Assembly: GCF_042663225.1 (NCBI RefSeq)
Contig: NZ_JBHTAA010000002.1
Location: forward strand, 62,001-126,000
Length of the DNA: 64,000 nt
Source of the DNA: Haloferax namakaokahaiae
GTDB taxonomy: Archaea > Halobacteriota > Halobacteria > Halobacteriales > Haloferacaceae
Direction: 5' to 3'
In this document: piece after piece, positions 1-8,870 of the stretch
Numbering within the stretch: position 1 is the stretch's first letter
How the letters are laid out: the number at the start of each line of letters is the position of its first letter
Position numbers and translations under genes: made by a program
Notes under the pieces: model-generated
What the model was told of the DNA's origin: nothing
What the model saw: the letters and a program-made list of their open reading frames with translations, nothing else
Database searches by the model: none

Positions 1-387
1 GCCAACTTCCACGGCGGTAACATCGAACCCCACAAACTCGCCCTCGATAGGCTGCAACGTGACCACGGACTCGACTCGTACTACGTCCACTGGACCGACT
101 TCGCACGCGACCAATTGGAGGACCGTTTCGGTACCGAATGGGGCCACGCTGGAGAGTACGAGACGAGCGTCATCGAGCACTACTGCCCGGAACTCGTTCA
201 CGGTGACCGAAAGACCCCACAGACGATGAAGAACCGCTACGAAGTGCGTCAGTACCGCCACTTCGACGACCTGACCGTCGAGGGGGGACTGGGAGACCCG
301 ACTCAGTCCGACCCTTCCTTTTTGTCCACTGTCATCGACGAGACGACCGACCGCATCCTCGAAAATTTGCGTTCGGAACTCGAGTAA
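1..387 (+). CDS. Creatininase family amidohydrolase, 3' part only
   Basis: The frame is open from the window edge, so only the last 128 residues are present. Creatininase-family signatures are visible: HGGN at residues 4-7 of the fragment and HAGEYETS at 49-56, both part of the family's metal-binding active site. The family hydrolyses cyclic or linear amide bonds (creatinine, formamides, cofactor precursors), so the substrate cannot be named. The next gene on the other strand is another amidohydrolase, which hints at a nitrogen-compound catabolic neighbourhood; that is inference. The true start lies upstream of the window. Confidence 0.85.
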   Translation, partial: ANFHGGNIEPHKLALDRLQRDHGLDSYYVHWTDFARDQLEDRFGTEWGHAGEYETSVIEHYCPELVHGDRKTPQTMKNRYEVRQYRHFDDLTVEGGLGDPTQSDPSFLSTVIDETTDRILENLRSELE

Positions 388-487
388 CCACCGGCATCGA
401 CTGCTCTCACCGCGAGTTTGATACCGTCTTTCTACGAGCGACCCACTTCCGACACGAAATTCTTCGTTTCTCGCCCACGTTCGAGCG

Positions 488-1900
488 CTACAGCGTCAAG
501 TGGAACGGTGGTTCTGTGCCTTCCGGGAGTGCCGTCTCGTACTCGTTCGGGACGGTCTCTTCGAACTCGTTTCGAGCCTCGGCCAGTAGGTCGTCGTCGT
601 TACAGAGGTCGAGCGTCGTCGCGGCGAGCACTTTCGCGGCGTACACTGCGGCTTTCGCGCCGAAACTCCCGTTCGACGCGACGGCTTGCCACGTGTGCGA
701 TGGCGTTCCAACTGGCCACGATGCCGCCCAGAACTGTGCCGTCGGCGTTATCCAACTCACGTCGCCGACGTCGGTCGAACCGTTGAGCACGGTCCCAACG
801 TCGTACGACGGTTGGGCGTCTGGGTACAACACCGATTGTCGGGCCTCTTCCCGTGGTCCCTCCGGGAGTTGTGCGGTGCGTGCTTCGATAGTCTCCTGAG
901 AGAGCGTCTCCTGCAACTCTGCTGCGAACTCCCGGTCGTCGTCGGTGTACGGTATCGGCCCGGCGAGTCGCATATTCTCCAACAGTTTCTCGGAGAGCGT
1001 GTCGTTGGCGACGTAATCGTAACACCCGGTGTGGAACTGCCGTTCGACCGTCGTCTGGGTCATCATGGCGGCACCTTCGGCGACGTCGTCTAGCCAATCG
1101 GTGATGCGGTCCACTTCCGCCCGCGTCGGAGCGCGGACGTAGTACCACGCCGTCGCCTCGGCGGGCACGACGTTCGGAGCGCCGCCACCATCCGGAATCG
1201 TGTAGTGTATTCGAGCGTCGTCCGAGACGTGCTCTCGCATGAACTCCGCACCCGTGTTCAGCAGCTCGACGGCATCGAGCGCGCTCCGTCCAGATTGTGG
1301 GCTGTCAGCGGCGTGGGCCGATTCACCAGTGAAGTTGTACTCCACCGAGTTCATCGCAAGCGTTTGAGCCATGAACGGTGCGCTCAGGTGACTCGGGTGC
1401 CACGTGAGGGCGGCGTCGAGGTCGTCGAACGCACCGTCGCGGGCCATGAACACTTTCCCGACGAGTATCTCCTCTGCCGGACACCCGAAGAACGTGACCG
1501 TTCCGGTCGCCCGCCCGTCGTCGATGGCCCGTTTCATCGCCAGTGCGGCCCCGACGCCAGCGACACCGAAGAGGTTGTGGCCACACCCGTGGCCTGGGTC
1601 TCCACGTTCGACCGGGTCTCTCGTCGCCGAGACTTCCTGCGACAACCCCGGAAGTGCGTCGTACTCACCGAGTATCCCGATGTGTGGTTCGCCGTTCCCG
1701 TACGTCGCGCTGAATGCAGTCGGCATTCCGCCGATTCCCTCGGTGATTTCGAATCCGGCGTCTCGGAGCACCGACGACAGCAACTCGGCCGAGGCGGTTT
1801 CGTGGAGTCCAAGTTCGGGGTTCTCCCAGAGTTCCCTCGTCAACGAGACGAGTTCTGCGTTCAGCGACTCGACCGTCTCGAAGGTTTCGTCGTGGTTCAT
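488..1900 (-). CDS. M20 family metal-dependent amidohydrolase, AbgB-like
   Basis: This 470-residue protein resembles the p-aminobenzoyl-glutamate hydrolase / indole-3-acetyl-amino-acid hydrolase branch of peptidase family M20. Visible motifs are GEYDALPG at residues 78-85, GHGCGHN at 103-109 and PAEE at 141-144, which provide metal ligands and the catalytic acid. These enzymes cleave an amide bond between an acyl group and an amino acid; the substrate is unknown here. The length fits the family. The ATG at 1898-1900 is chosen because an AT-rich TATA-like stretch (about 1930-1940) sits the right distance upstream for a short-leader haloarchaeal transcript. It is divergent from an IclR regulator that may control it. 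Confidence 0.88.
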   Translation of the reverse strand: MNHDETFETVESLNAELVSLTRELWENPELGLHETASAELLSSVLRDAGFEITEGIGGMPTAFSATYGNGEPHIGILGEYDALPGLSQEVSATRDPVERGDPGHGCGHNLFGVAGVGAALAMKRAIDDGRATGTVTFFGCPAEEILVGKVFMARDGAFDDLDAALTWHPSHLSAPFMAQTLAMNSVEYNFTGESAHAADSPQSGRSALDAVELLNTGAEFMREHVSDDARIHYTIPDGGGAPNVVPAEATAWYYVRAPTRAEVDRITDWLDDVAEGAAMMTQTTVERQFHTGCYDYVANDTLSEKLLENMRLAGPIPYTDDDREFAAELQETLSQETIEARTAQLPEGPREEARQSVLYPDAQPSYDVGTVLNGSTDVGDVSWITPTAQFWAASWPVGTPSHTWQAVASNGSFGAKAAVYAAKVLAATTLDLCNDDDLLAEARNEFEETVPNEYETALPEGTEPPFHLTL

Positions 1901-2317
1901 TGATTCTCGTGAGACTCGTCTGGTGAATGCGTAATAATTCTTTGGACAGTCTGGACGATTGGATAGTTATTCTGCCCAACGATTTTGGTTTCACGAGCGG
2001 CGAATGTCCAAACACCAGTTTCGTTGGTTCGTGACGAGAGACCAGTCTCGCACCCCTGGCGCGCTGAATGCTGTTCGGTACCGACAATTGCACTGGTCAG
2101 TACTCCTGCGAGTAGTCCTTCCGGGGTCAGTACTCAGTCGTCAGTGGGTACCGCTCCCCCGTACGCACGTGCGCTCGAAGACAAGTCATCGTACCGTACA
2201 GGCGTGTTGTGCTTGTTATTGACAACCAGTGCTGAACTCCGCCTCTCTTTCCTCAATGAAAAAGACACATTCGGCAGAGACGAAAGTACTATGTTGGGTG
2301 GTCACAATCTGCAAACA
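1901..2317. promoter_or_regulatory. Divergent intergenic region between M20 hydrolase and IclR gene
   Basis: This 417-bp region separates two divergent genes. A TATA-like AT tract at about 1930-1940 probably serves the M20 hydrolase on the minus strand. The stretch nearest the IclR start (2255-2290) is A-rich and may hold its promoter. The frame upstream of the IclR ATG stays open, but its translation is serine/proline rich, poor in acidic residues and unlike IclR N termini, so I treat it as non-coding. No clear palindromic operator was seen. Confidence 0.45.
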
Positions 2318-3082
2318 ATGGCCGAAAACACGACCGACAGAACGCTCAAAACGACGGTGACGACCCTCAGAATCATCGAATTGCTCAAAGAGCGAGATGG
2401 CTCTGGGGTGACTGATATCGCCCGCGAACTCGACATCGCTCCGAGTACGGCACACAATCATTTGAGTACTCTCGAATCGCAGGAATACGCGATTAAAGAG
2501 GGTGACGAGTACCATCTCGGTCTTCGCTTTCTCGGGCTTGGCAACTTCGTCCAGACACGTAATCGCCTATTCGGGAAAGCCGAACACTACACCAACGTGC
2601 TCGCCGAGGAGTCCGAACGCCGGTCTATCTTCACCGTCGAAGAACACGGCCGTGGAGTCTACATCTACACCGCACCGGGGAAACACGGCGTCTGGACCCA
2701 ATCGACCGTCGGTAAACGCGTCTATCTCCACTCGACGGCCAGTGGCAAGGCGATTCTCGCCCACATGCCAGAAGAACGGATTCACGAAATCGTCGAGGAC
2801 ATCGGGCTTCCGCGCGAGACTGAACGAACCATCGACGAGCGCGACGACTTGTTCGCAGAACTCGATGCGATCAGAGAACGAGGTTACTCACTCAACGCCG
2901 AGGAACAGATAAAAGGCGTCCGCGCGGTCGGCGCACCGGTGATGGGTCCCGATGGAGACGTATTCGGGGCGTTGAGCGTCGCCGGTCCGTCGAACCGAAT
3001 GAAAGGCGAGCAGTTCGACCACATCACCGAAGTGCTCCTCGGTATCGCCGAAGAACTGGAACTCAGTATTGCGCTCTCCTGA
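2318..3082 (+). CDS. IclR family transcriptional regulator
   Basis: The 254-residue product has the two-part IclR architecture: an N-terminal winged helix-turn-helix (about residues 15-65, with VTDIARELDIAPSTAHNHL) and a C-terminal effector-binding GAF-like domain (about 80-250). The conserved TASGKAILAHMPEER stretch and the C-terminal GALSVAGPSNRM are typical. IclR proteins bind small organic acids or sugars and usually control a neighbouring catabolic operon; the divergent M20 hydrolase is the obvious candidate target. I chose ATG 2318, which begins MAENTTDR, because the HTH starts about 12 residues later as is normal; an in-frame ATG at 2291 is an alternative. Two other IclR genes occur in the window. 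Confidence 0.9.
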   Translation: MAENTTDRTLKTTVTTLRIIELLKERDGSGVTDIARELDIAPSTAHNHLSTLESQEYAIKEGDEYHLGLRFLGLGNFVQTRNRLFGKAEHYTNVLAEESERRSIFTVEEHGRGVYIYTAPGKHGVWTQSTVGKRVYLHSTASGKAILAHMPEERIHEIVEDIGLPRETERTIDERDDLFAELDAIRERGYSLNAEEQIKGVRAVGAPVMGPDGDVFGALSVAGPSNRMKGEQFDHITEVLLGIAEELELSIALS

Positions 3083-3779
3083 TACGTTCACACCGCTTCT
3101 TTCGTCCCTCACGCTACTCGGGACGATTTCCGCACGTACCGGTGTTCCATCTCTCGGTCCCGTAGAGAGCACCGCTCTAATCAGGTGTCCTACTGTTCAC
3201 CTTGACCGTCTCGTTTATTCGGTCCACTGCGGTGGGGTTTACAGATGTACGCCTGTCATGGTTCGCACGTTCCAAGCCATCCACTTCTCAATTGCGACTA
3301 TGAACGAACCGACTGTCCGCATCCGTGAAATCGTGTGTGCATACTTTCCCATATGGAGTCAGCGACTGAGTTGATGGTGATTTCTCAGAGCAACTCTCCA
3401 ATTCGAAGAACCCCGCGCTCCGTTCATGCGTGAATATTGGGGCGACTGTAGTGCAAATATTTGGCAATATTGATGGTGGTGAAAACTGAGGGGTTACCGT
3501 GACTCTACAGTTGTCCTACAAAACCTCTATTCGTATATTCCTTAGAATTCTTATGCCAAATTGCCATCAAGATTGTATTTCATGGGATATCAACCTGTCT
3601 TAGCCTTCTAATTTAGTTGCATCCATAATTCGCTTTGGAAGTTATATCTCCCTCGTATCCGGGAGTTTGGTTGAATTATGGTCGTCAAATATTGCAGAAG
3701 GATTGCAATACACATTCTCTTTCCCCCATCATATTTTTCAACCAGTGTATATTTCAACAACTATGATAATTCCGCGTAC
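3083..3779. other. Gene-free, AT-rich intergenic region (about 0.7 kb)
   Basis: No convincing gene is visible. Base composition falls markedly from about 3400 onward. Short related words recur (for example TTGGCAAT near 3460 and TTGCCATCAAG near 3560), but they do not form a clear array. The last 100 bp probably contain the promoter of the membrane protein that starts at 3780. The short frames that cross the region lack the acidic residue bias of haloarchaeal proteins. Confidence 0.4.
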
Positions 3780-4631
3780 ATGGGAGCCCTCCAAGCCCTC
3801 TCGACAGCGGGTGACACGGTGCGCAGAAATCCGGTTCTGTTCGTCGTCGCCGCGGCGTTCAGTCTCCTTCAAATCCCGGGATTAGTCGCACAAACGATCA
3901 ACCCCCTCCTCGGTAGCATCGTCTCGCTCGTCTTCAGCGGGCTGTTGATATTCATCGTTCCATTCTTCTTCGGCGGCATCATCGGGATGGCGAACGAGGC
4001 CATCGGCGGGAGAACCTCCATCGATACGCTCGTAAGCGAGGGGAAGAGCCACTACGTCTCGTTGCTCGTCACGTACTTCGGTCTCCTCCTCTTGAACCTC
4101 CTCTTGGGATTCGTCGGCGTCTTCGTGCTGGTCTTCGGCGGGGCGTTCGTACTGTCGTCGTCTTCCCAACCGGGTATCACACCGTTTGCGGTTCTCGGAG
4201 TACTCGGTCTCGGCGTCTTTCTCATCTACTTCGTCGTCCTGTTCTTCGTCCAGTTCTTCGGCCACGCAATCGTCATCGACGATTTGCAGGCGGTCGATGG
4301 ACTCAAACGAAGCGTGTCGGTCGTCCGCCAGAATTTGCTGTCCGCGCTCGGCTATACGATTCTCGTCAGTATCGGTGGGGGAGTGATGGGACTGCTCGGT
4401 GCCGCCTATTCGGTTCTCACCACCCCGTCGGTTTCAGAGTCGGCGGCCACCCCGGCAGTCCCCGCGAGCCCGCTCGGCGTTCCATCGGTCGGAATCGTCG
4501 GGACGGTCGTCTTCCTCGTCTTATTGGTCGTTCTCAGCGGTCTCTTTGGCGGGTTCTTCGCGGCGTACTCGACTGCGTTCTACCGGTCGATTCGACCCAC
4601 ACAGTCCGCTGGACTGACCGAGTCCATCTGA
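3780..4631 (+). CDS. Haloarchaeal multi-pass membrane protein (DUF7847-like)
   Basis: The 283-residue product starts MGALQALSTAGDTVRRNP and contains about six hydrophobic segments with Gly/Val/Leu/Phe-rich composition. It matches the general layout of an uncharacterised haloarchaeal membrane family (tentatively DUF7847) that begins with a short amphipathic helix. The sequence VDGLKRSVSVVRQN between helices 4 and 5 resembles a conserved loop of this family, from memory. Function is unknown. An in-frame extension to 3678 is possible, but its residues are not conserved-looking, so the ATG at 3780 is preferred. It is alone on this strand, convergent with the acyl-CoA dehydrogenase gene. Confidence 0.7.
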   Translation: MGALQALSTAGDTVRRNPVLFVVAAAFSLLQIPGLVAQTINPLLGSIVSLVFSGLLIFIVPFFFGGIIGMANEAIGGRTSIDTLVSEGKSHYVSLLVTYFGLLLLNLLLGFVGVFVLVFGGAFVLSSSSQPGITPFAVLGVLGLGVFLIYFVVLFFVQFFGHAIVIDDLQAVDGLKRSVSVVRQNLLSALGYTILVSIGGGVMGLLGAAYSVLTTPSVSESAATPAVPASPLGVPSVGIVGTVVFLVLLVVLSGLFGGFFAAYSTAFYRSIRPTQSAGLTESI

Positions 4632-4654
4632 ACAGACCGCTTCGATTGTACACC

Positions 4655-6433
4655 TCACGTCCATCGTGCTGTCACTGACGCCGGGTCCAGTCGGTCGTAA
4701 TAGACGACGGTGTCGAAGTACTCCAGCGCGAGCGCCTCGCCGTCGAGAATGCCGCGAGCATCGCTGGTCCCGAACGCGGACTCGATGAAGTGCTTTGCGA
4801 CGATTACGCTTCGTGCGTCTCCAGCGTCGTCAACCTCGCGCTGGGCGTTCGAGAGCAACAGACTCGCCGTCACAACGTCGAAGACGTACTCCGCGAGCAC
4901 CTTCGCCTCGTACTGGGCGTACTCGTCGTCTGCGGTCACCAGCGTAGCGAACGCGTCTTTGAGCGAGTCGCACTCGTCGGCGACGAGCGACGACAGCTCG
5001 TCGAGAACCGGGTGGTCGATACCGGAGAGCAGTGACTCGACGTGAGCGAACAGCACCTCGTGCGCTGCTTCCTTCTCGAACGTCCGGAGGAGGTCTAACG
5101 AGAGGATGTTCGACGTTCCCTCCCAGATGGGTAACACCTGCGCGTCGCGGTAGAGTCTGTGGGTGACGAAATCTCTGACGTAGCCGTTTCCGCCTTGAAT
5201 CTCCATGGCGTAGGACGCCGTCTCGACTGCCATCCGCGCCGTCCGGTACTTTGCGACCGGTGCCAACACACGCATCAGGCGATACGCGTCGCGGTCGTCG
5301 TGGTCGCGTTCGTAGCGGTCGAGCCACTTGCCCGCCTCCATGGCGAACGTGAGCGCCGCATCGAAATCCACCGCCATCTCGAAGAGGTCGCGTCTCATCA
5401 GCGGGTACTCCTGAATCGCCTCGCCGAACGCCTCCCGAGTTGCCGCTTTCACCTTGCTCTCAACGAGACAGCGACCCATGATTCCCACTGCGCCGACGGC
5501 GTTCGTGATTCGCTCCCAGTTGAGCATCGTCGCCATGTACTTGAACCCGCGTTCCGGTTCGCCGACGAGGTACGCCTCGGCGCCGTGGAACTCGACTTCG
5601 CCGGTCGGCACGCTAATCGTCCCGAGTTTGTCCTTCAGTCGGCGGTAGCGTTGGTCGTTGAGTCTCCCGTCTCTGGTCTCGTGGGGGACGAGAAACAGCG
5701 ATAGCCCTCGGGTTCCCGACGGAGCGTCCGGTCGGCGTGCGAGCGCGAGCGTTCCCTCGGCGTCGATGTTGCTACAGAACCACTTCTCGCCGGTCAGTTC
5801 GTACGTTCTGGAATCACCCGGCGACGAGTCTGAATCGACTGGTTCCGCAATCGTCTCGTTCGCACCGACGTCGCTCCCGCCCTGTTCTTCGGTCAGGAAC
5901 ATCGCTCCCTCGGCGAGCGAGTCGTACGAGCGACTGGTGAGTGCCGAGAAGTAATCGTCGAGCGAATCGTCGCTGTCGTGGTTCCGTAAGACGAGCGCCG
6001 CGCCCGCGGTCATCGACACCGGGCAGACGAGACCGGTATCGACGTACGAGAGTAACAACTGCATCGTCAGCGTGTGAATCAGGCCGACGGGTTCATCGCG
6101 GTCTGCGGGGGGACCGAACGCGTCCGCGACGATACCTGACTCGTAGACGAGACGTTCGTTCTCTTTCTGTGCGGGATGGTATTCGACTTCGTTGCGAACG
6201 TCGCCATACTCGTCGTAGGTGTGGAGTATCGGCCCGTGTTCGTCGATGGTGTCGGCGTTGTCGGCGATGACGTCCCCGACGAGTTCGCCGAACGATTCGA
6301 GCCGTGGCGTTGCCCATTCGAATTCGTGGTCGGGATAGACTCGACGGGCCTCGGCGCGGAGGGGTGGCGCATGCCGCCAGTAATTGATTCCCCGCCCCGA
6401 GTCGAGAGAGGCGTACGTCTTCTTATTTGTCAT
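4655..6433 (-). CDS. Acyl-CoA dehydrogenase family protein, AidB-like
   Basis: This 592-residue flavoprotein is longer than classic short-chain acyl-CoA dehydrogenases (about 380) and matches the AidB type. Signs are the N-terminal extension with INYW and DEYG, the FAD-binding stretch MFLTEEQGGSDVGANET (about residues 178-194), the ETASYAMEIQGGNGYV segment and WEGTSNILSLDLLR near the arginine that contacts FAD. AidB proteins are linked in bacteria to the alkylation-damage response and bind DNA; in archaea the role is untested and could simply be dehydrogenation of an acyl-CoA. It is separated from the Tfx gene by 81 bp on the same strand, so co-transcription is possible. Confidence 0.85.
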   Translation of the reverse strand: MTNKKTYASLDSGRGINYWRHAPPLRAEARRVYPDHEFEWATPRLESFGELVGDVIADNADTIDEHGPILHTYDEYGDVRNEVEYHPAQKENERLVYESGIVADAFGPPADRDEPVGLIHTLTMQLLLSYVDTGLVCPVSMTAGAALVLRNHDSDDSLDDYFSALTSRSYDSLAEGAMFLTEEQGGSDVGANETIAEPVDSDSSPGDSRTYELTGEKWFCSNIDAEGTLALARRPDAPSGTRGLSLFLVPHETRDGRLNDQRYRRLKDKLGTISVPTGEVEFHGAEAYLVGEPERGFKYMATMLNWERITNAVGAVGIMGRCLVESKVKAATREAFGEAIQEYPLMRRDLFEMAVDFDAALTFAMEAGKWLDRYERDHDDRDAYRLMRVLAPVAKYRTARMAVETASYAMEIQGGNGYVRDFVTHRLYRDAQVLPIWEGTSNILSLDLLRTFEKEAAHEVLFAHVESLLSGIDHPVLDELSSLVADECDSLKDAFATLVTADDEYAQYEAKVLAEYVFDVVTASLLLSNAQREVDDAGDARSVIVAKHFIESAFGTSDARGILDGEALALEYFDTVVYYDRLDPASVTARWT

Positions 6434-6514
6434 GTGCCATCACACACCACCGAGGCGTGTAAAGACGACGGGTACTCGAACTCGCTGTCTCACCGCCGAA
6501 CAGCGACGGGTGCT

Positions 6515-6943
6515 CTACTCGATTCCGTCTACGTGGACTTCTACCTCTCCATCGTTCGAGAGACCGACTTCGACGTCTCTGTCTAACTTGTTCTGCGTCG
6601 TCTCCGACCTGAGGACACCGAAGAGGTGCGTGTACAACTCGGGCCGGCAGTACTGGATTTTCGTCCCCGTCTCGTCGCCGTAGTCGTACACCGTATCGAC
6701 CAACGTATCGAACGACGTTCCCGCCTCGATAGTAAAGCGGACCGGCGACTTGAGCATTCGAACGAGTTCCAGTGTTTGCCGCGCCTTCTCGATGTTCTCG
6801 GCGGCGGCCCGTTCGACGGCGCTCACGTTCGAGTCTGTCGTCCCCAACCTCTCTGCGACTTCTCGTTGCGTAAACCCCTTCTCACGGAGTTCGAGCACCT
6901 CTACTTGCCGTTCGGTGAGCACCGTCGCATCGGTCGAAACCAT
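6515..6943 (-). CDS. Tfx family DNA-binding regulator
   Basis: The 142-residue protein carries an N-terminal helix-turn-helix in LTERQVEVLELREKGFTQRE (about residues 8-27) followed by VAERLGTTDSNVSAVERAA, the Tfx family arrangement. The C-terminal half (about 70-142) has the family's typical domain starting SPVRFTIEAGTSFD. In methanogens Tfx acts on the molybdenum formylmethanofuran dehydrogenase operon, so its divergent position 58 bp from a molybdate/tungstate importer makes control of molybdenum uptake the likely job. The shared promoter region contains an inverted repeat around an AT-rich core. Confidence 0.9.
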   Translation of the reverse strand: MVSTDATVLTERQVEVLELREKGFTQREVAERLGTTDSNVSAVERAAAENIEKARQTLELVRMLKSPVRFTIEAGTSFDTLVDTVYDYGDETGTKIQYCRPELYTHLFGVLRSETTQNKLDRDVEVGLSNDGEVEVHVDGIE

Positions 6944-7001
6944 GAAACTAAAACAGATTCGTTTGAGTTAAACTTTTTTCTCAAATACACTACTTCCATG
7001 T
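6944..7001. promoter_or_regulatory. Shared divergent promoter/operator between Tfx and the Mo/W importer
   Basis: Only 58 bp separate the two divergent starts. The sequence has an inverted repeat, TTTGAG at 6962-6967 and CTCAAA at 6980-6985, spaced by 12 bp. Between the arms lies GTTAAAC, a TATA-like core placed about 26-34 bp from both start codons, so both transcripts would be nearly leaderless. This is the best candidate site for Tfx autoregulation and control of the transporter. Confidence 0.55.
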
Positions 7002-8054
7002 ATGGTGACTCAGCGGCCACGCCCCACTCGACGCACGTTCCTCCGAGGACTCGGTGCGACGAGTCTCCTCGGAACAGCGGGCTGTCTCGGGCGTGGCGCA
7101 GTCGGCCGCGAAGGTTCTGCGGGTCGTTCCCCTGACCAACGTTCCGGTGACCACCCCGCGAACGGACGCGACGAGGGTCGATCGATGGAAGTCGCCATTC
7201 TCGCTGCCGGGAGTCTCCAACACGCCCTAGAACAGGATTTGAAGCCCGCGATCGACGTCCCAATCGAAATCGAGGCACACGGCTCTGCGACCGTCGCTCG
7301 GCTCATCGCTGAGGGAAAGCGCGACCCGGATATCGTGACCGTCGCCGACACTGCGCTGTTCGACGCTCCGCTGTCCCCGCCGTGGTACTCGGAGTTCACG
7401 AGCAACGCGCTCGTACTCGGCTACAACCCCGACTCTGACGGCGGCCAGCGAATCGCCGACGCGGGCACGGATGGGTGGTACGAACCGCTCCTCTCCGGCG
7501 ACGTTCGCCTCGGCCGAACCGACCCGAACCAGGACCCCCTCGGCTATCGAACGCTGTTCGTGCTCGAACTCGCCGCTCGGTACTACGACGTGCCAAACCT
7601 CGGCGAGCGAATCCTCAGCCGAGACCAAATCTACCCGGAGACGGCGCTGACGAGCCAGTTCGAAATCGGCAGCATCGACGCCGCCGTCCTGTATCGGAAC
7701 ATGGCGGTCGAACGCGGCTACGACTACGTCACGCTGCCCGACGAACTCAACCTCAGTAACCCGGCCTTCGAAGCGGACTGGTACACGACGGCGTCCTACA
7801 CGCTGCCGAGCGACCGAACAATCCACGGCGGACTCATCAGTTACGGCTCGACCATCCGGAAGATGAGCGAGGCCGCACTGCGGGTGTTCGCTCGCCACAC
7901 GACCGGGTCGTATCTCGAAGAGTCCGGGTTCCTGCTGCGCGAATCGTTCCCCGCATACACGGGCGACGTACCCGAAGCGGTTCTCGAAGCGACCGACACC
8001 GATAGGTACGAACCGCTGGAGTCGAAGCTCTCCGATATCACACTCCTCCACTGA
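7002..8054 (+). CDS. wtpA: Molybdate/tungstate ABC transporter, Tat-exported substrate-binding lipoprotein
   Basis: The 350-residue protein begins with a twin-arginine motif (RRTFLRG, residues 10-16) and a lipobox GTAGC with the lipidated Cys at 28, so it is folded in the cytoplasm, exported and anchored outside. The mature part resembles WtpA/ModA: ILAAGSLQHAL near the start of the domain and GRTDPNQDPLGYRTL, the oxyanion-site region seen in WtpA proteins. It should capture molybdate or tungstate and deliver it to the permease encoded 6 bp downstream. The importer directly precedes a molybdenum hydroxylase operon, which needs the metal for its cofactor. Tungstate-specific TupA is the main alternative. 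Confidence 0.88.
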   Translation: MVTQRPRPTRRTFLRGLGATSLLGTAGCLGRGAVGREGSAGRSPDQRSGDHPANGRDEGRSMEVAILAAGSLQHALEQDLKPAIDVPIEIEAHGSATVARLIAEGKRDPDIVTVADTALFDAPLSPPWYSEFTSNALVLGYNPDSDGGQRIADAGTDGWYEPLLSGDVRLGRTDPNQDPLGYRTLFVLELAARYYDVPNLGERILSRDQIYPETALTSQFEIGSIDAAVLYRNMAVERGYDYVTLPDELNLSNPAFEADWYTTASYTLPSDRTIHGGLISYGSTIRKMSEAALRVFARHTTGSYLEESGFLLRESFPAYTGDVPEAVLEATDTDRYEPLESKLSDITLLH

Positions 8055-8060
8055 CCACCC

Positions 8061-8870
8061 ATGGCAACCCGCACAACCGACCACACCGGATTCGCACGAC
8101 AGTTCGACTGGCTCACGCTCTCGCTTCTGCTGGGCGTGTTGCTCCTGTGTTACTACGTCGTCCCCATGGTGTCGCTCTTCGCGTCGGTCCCACCGACTGC
8201 AATCGCCAGTAGCCTGGGCGACTCGACGGTCGTGAACGCGGCCGCGACGTCGCTCGTCTCGGCGACGTTGAGCACGCTCATCGCCGCCGCGTTCGGTCTC
8301 CCGCTCGCCTATTGGCTCGCTCGGGCTGACACGCCGTGGAAGAGCATCGCGCTCGCACTGGTCGTCCTCCCGTTAGTCCTGCCGCCGACAGTCGGTGGTG
8401 TGGTGTTGCTCACGGTGTTCGGGCCGAACACGTTCATCGGGGGGCTTGCGAGCGCCGCCGGGCTACCGCTCACTCGCTCGCTCGCCGGCACGGTCCTGGC
8501 ACAGACGTTCGTCGCCTCTCCGTTCGTCGTCGTCACGGCGAAAGCCGCCTTCGAGGGTGTGGATAAGACGCTCGAATACGCCTCACAGTCCCTCGGGAAG
8601 AGCCGCGCGACGACCCTGCGAAAGGTGACGTTGCCGCTCGCAGGACCGGGCATCCTCGCCGGTGTGACCCTCGCGTTCGCCCGCGCCATGGGTGAGTTCG
8701 GCGCGACGATGATGATGGCGTACTACCCGCGCACGCTCCCCGTTCAAATCTGGGTCTCGTTCATCTCGCTCGGGCTGGACAACGCCTACCCCGTCGCCAT
8801 CATCCTCGTGTGCATCTCCGTGCTCGTCCTCGCCGTGCTCAATACGATTGGGTCGAATCCGTGGACATGA
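8061..8870 (+). CDS. Molybdate/tungstate ABC transporter permease (WtpB/ModB type)
   Basis: The 269-residue protein has about six membrane segments and the binding-protein-dependent permease loop (EYASQSLGKSRATTLRKVTLP, split around residues 172-192), which couples to the ATPase. The ARAMGEFGATMMM segment near residue 210 is typical of molybdate and tungstate permeases. It lies between the binding protein (6 bp upstream) and the ATPase, whose ATG overlaps this gene's TGA stop, so translation is probably coupled. It forms the homodimeric channel of the importer. Confidence 0.88.
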   Translation: MATRTTDHTGFARQFDWLTLSLLLGVLLLCYYVVPMVSLFASVPPTAIASSLGDSTVVNAAATSLVSATLSTLIAAAFGLPLAYWLARADTPWKSIALALVVLPLVLPPTVGGVVLLTVFGPNTFIGGLASAAGLPLTRSLAGTVLAQTFVASPFVVVTAKAAFEGVDKTLEYASQSLGKSRATTLRKVTLPLAGPGILAGVTLAFARAMGEFGATMMMAYYPRTLPVQIWVSFISLGLDNAYPVAIILVCISVLVLAVLNTIGSNPWT

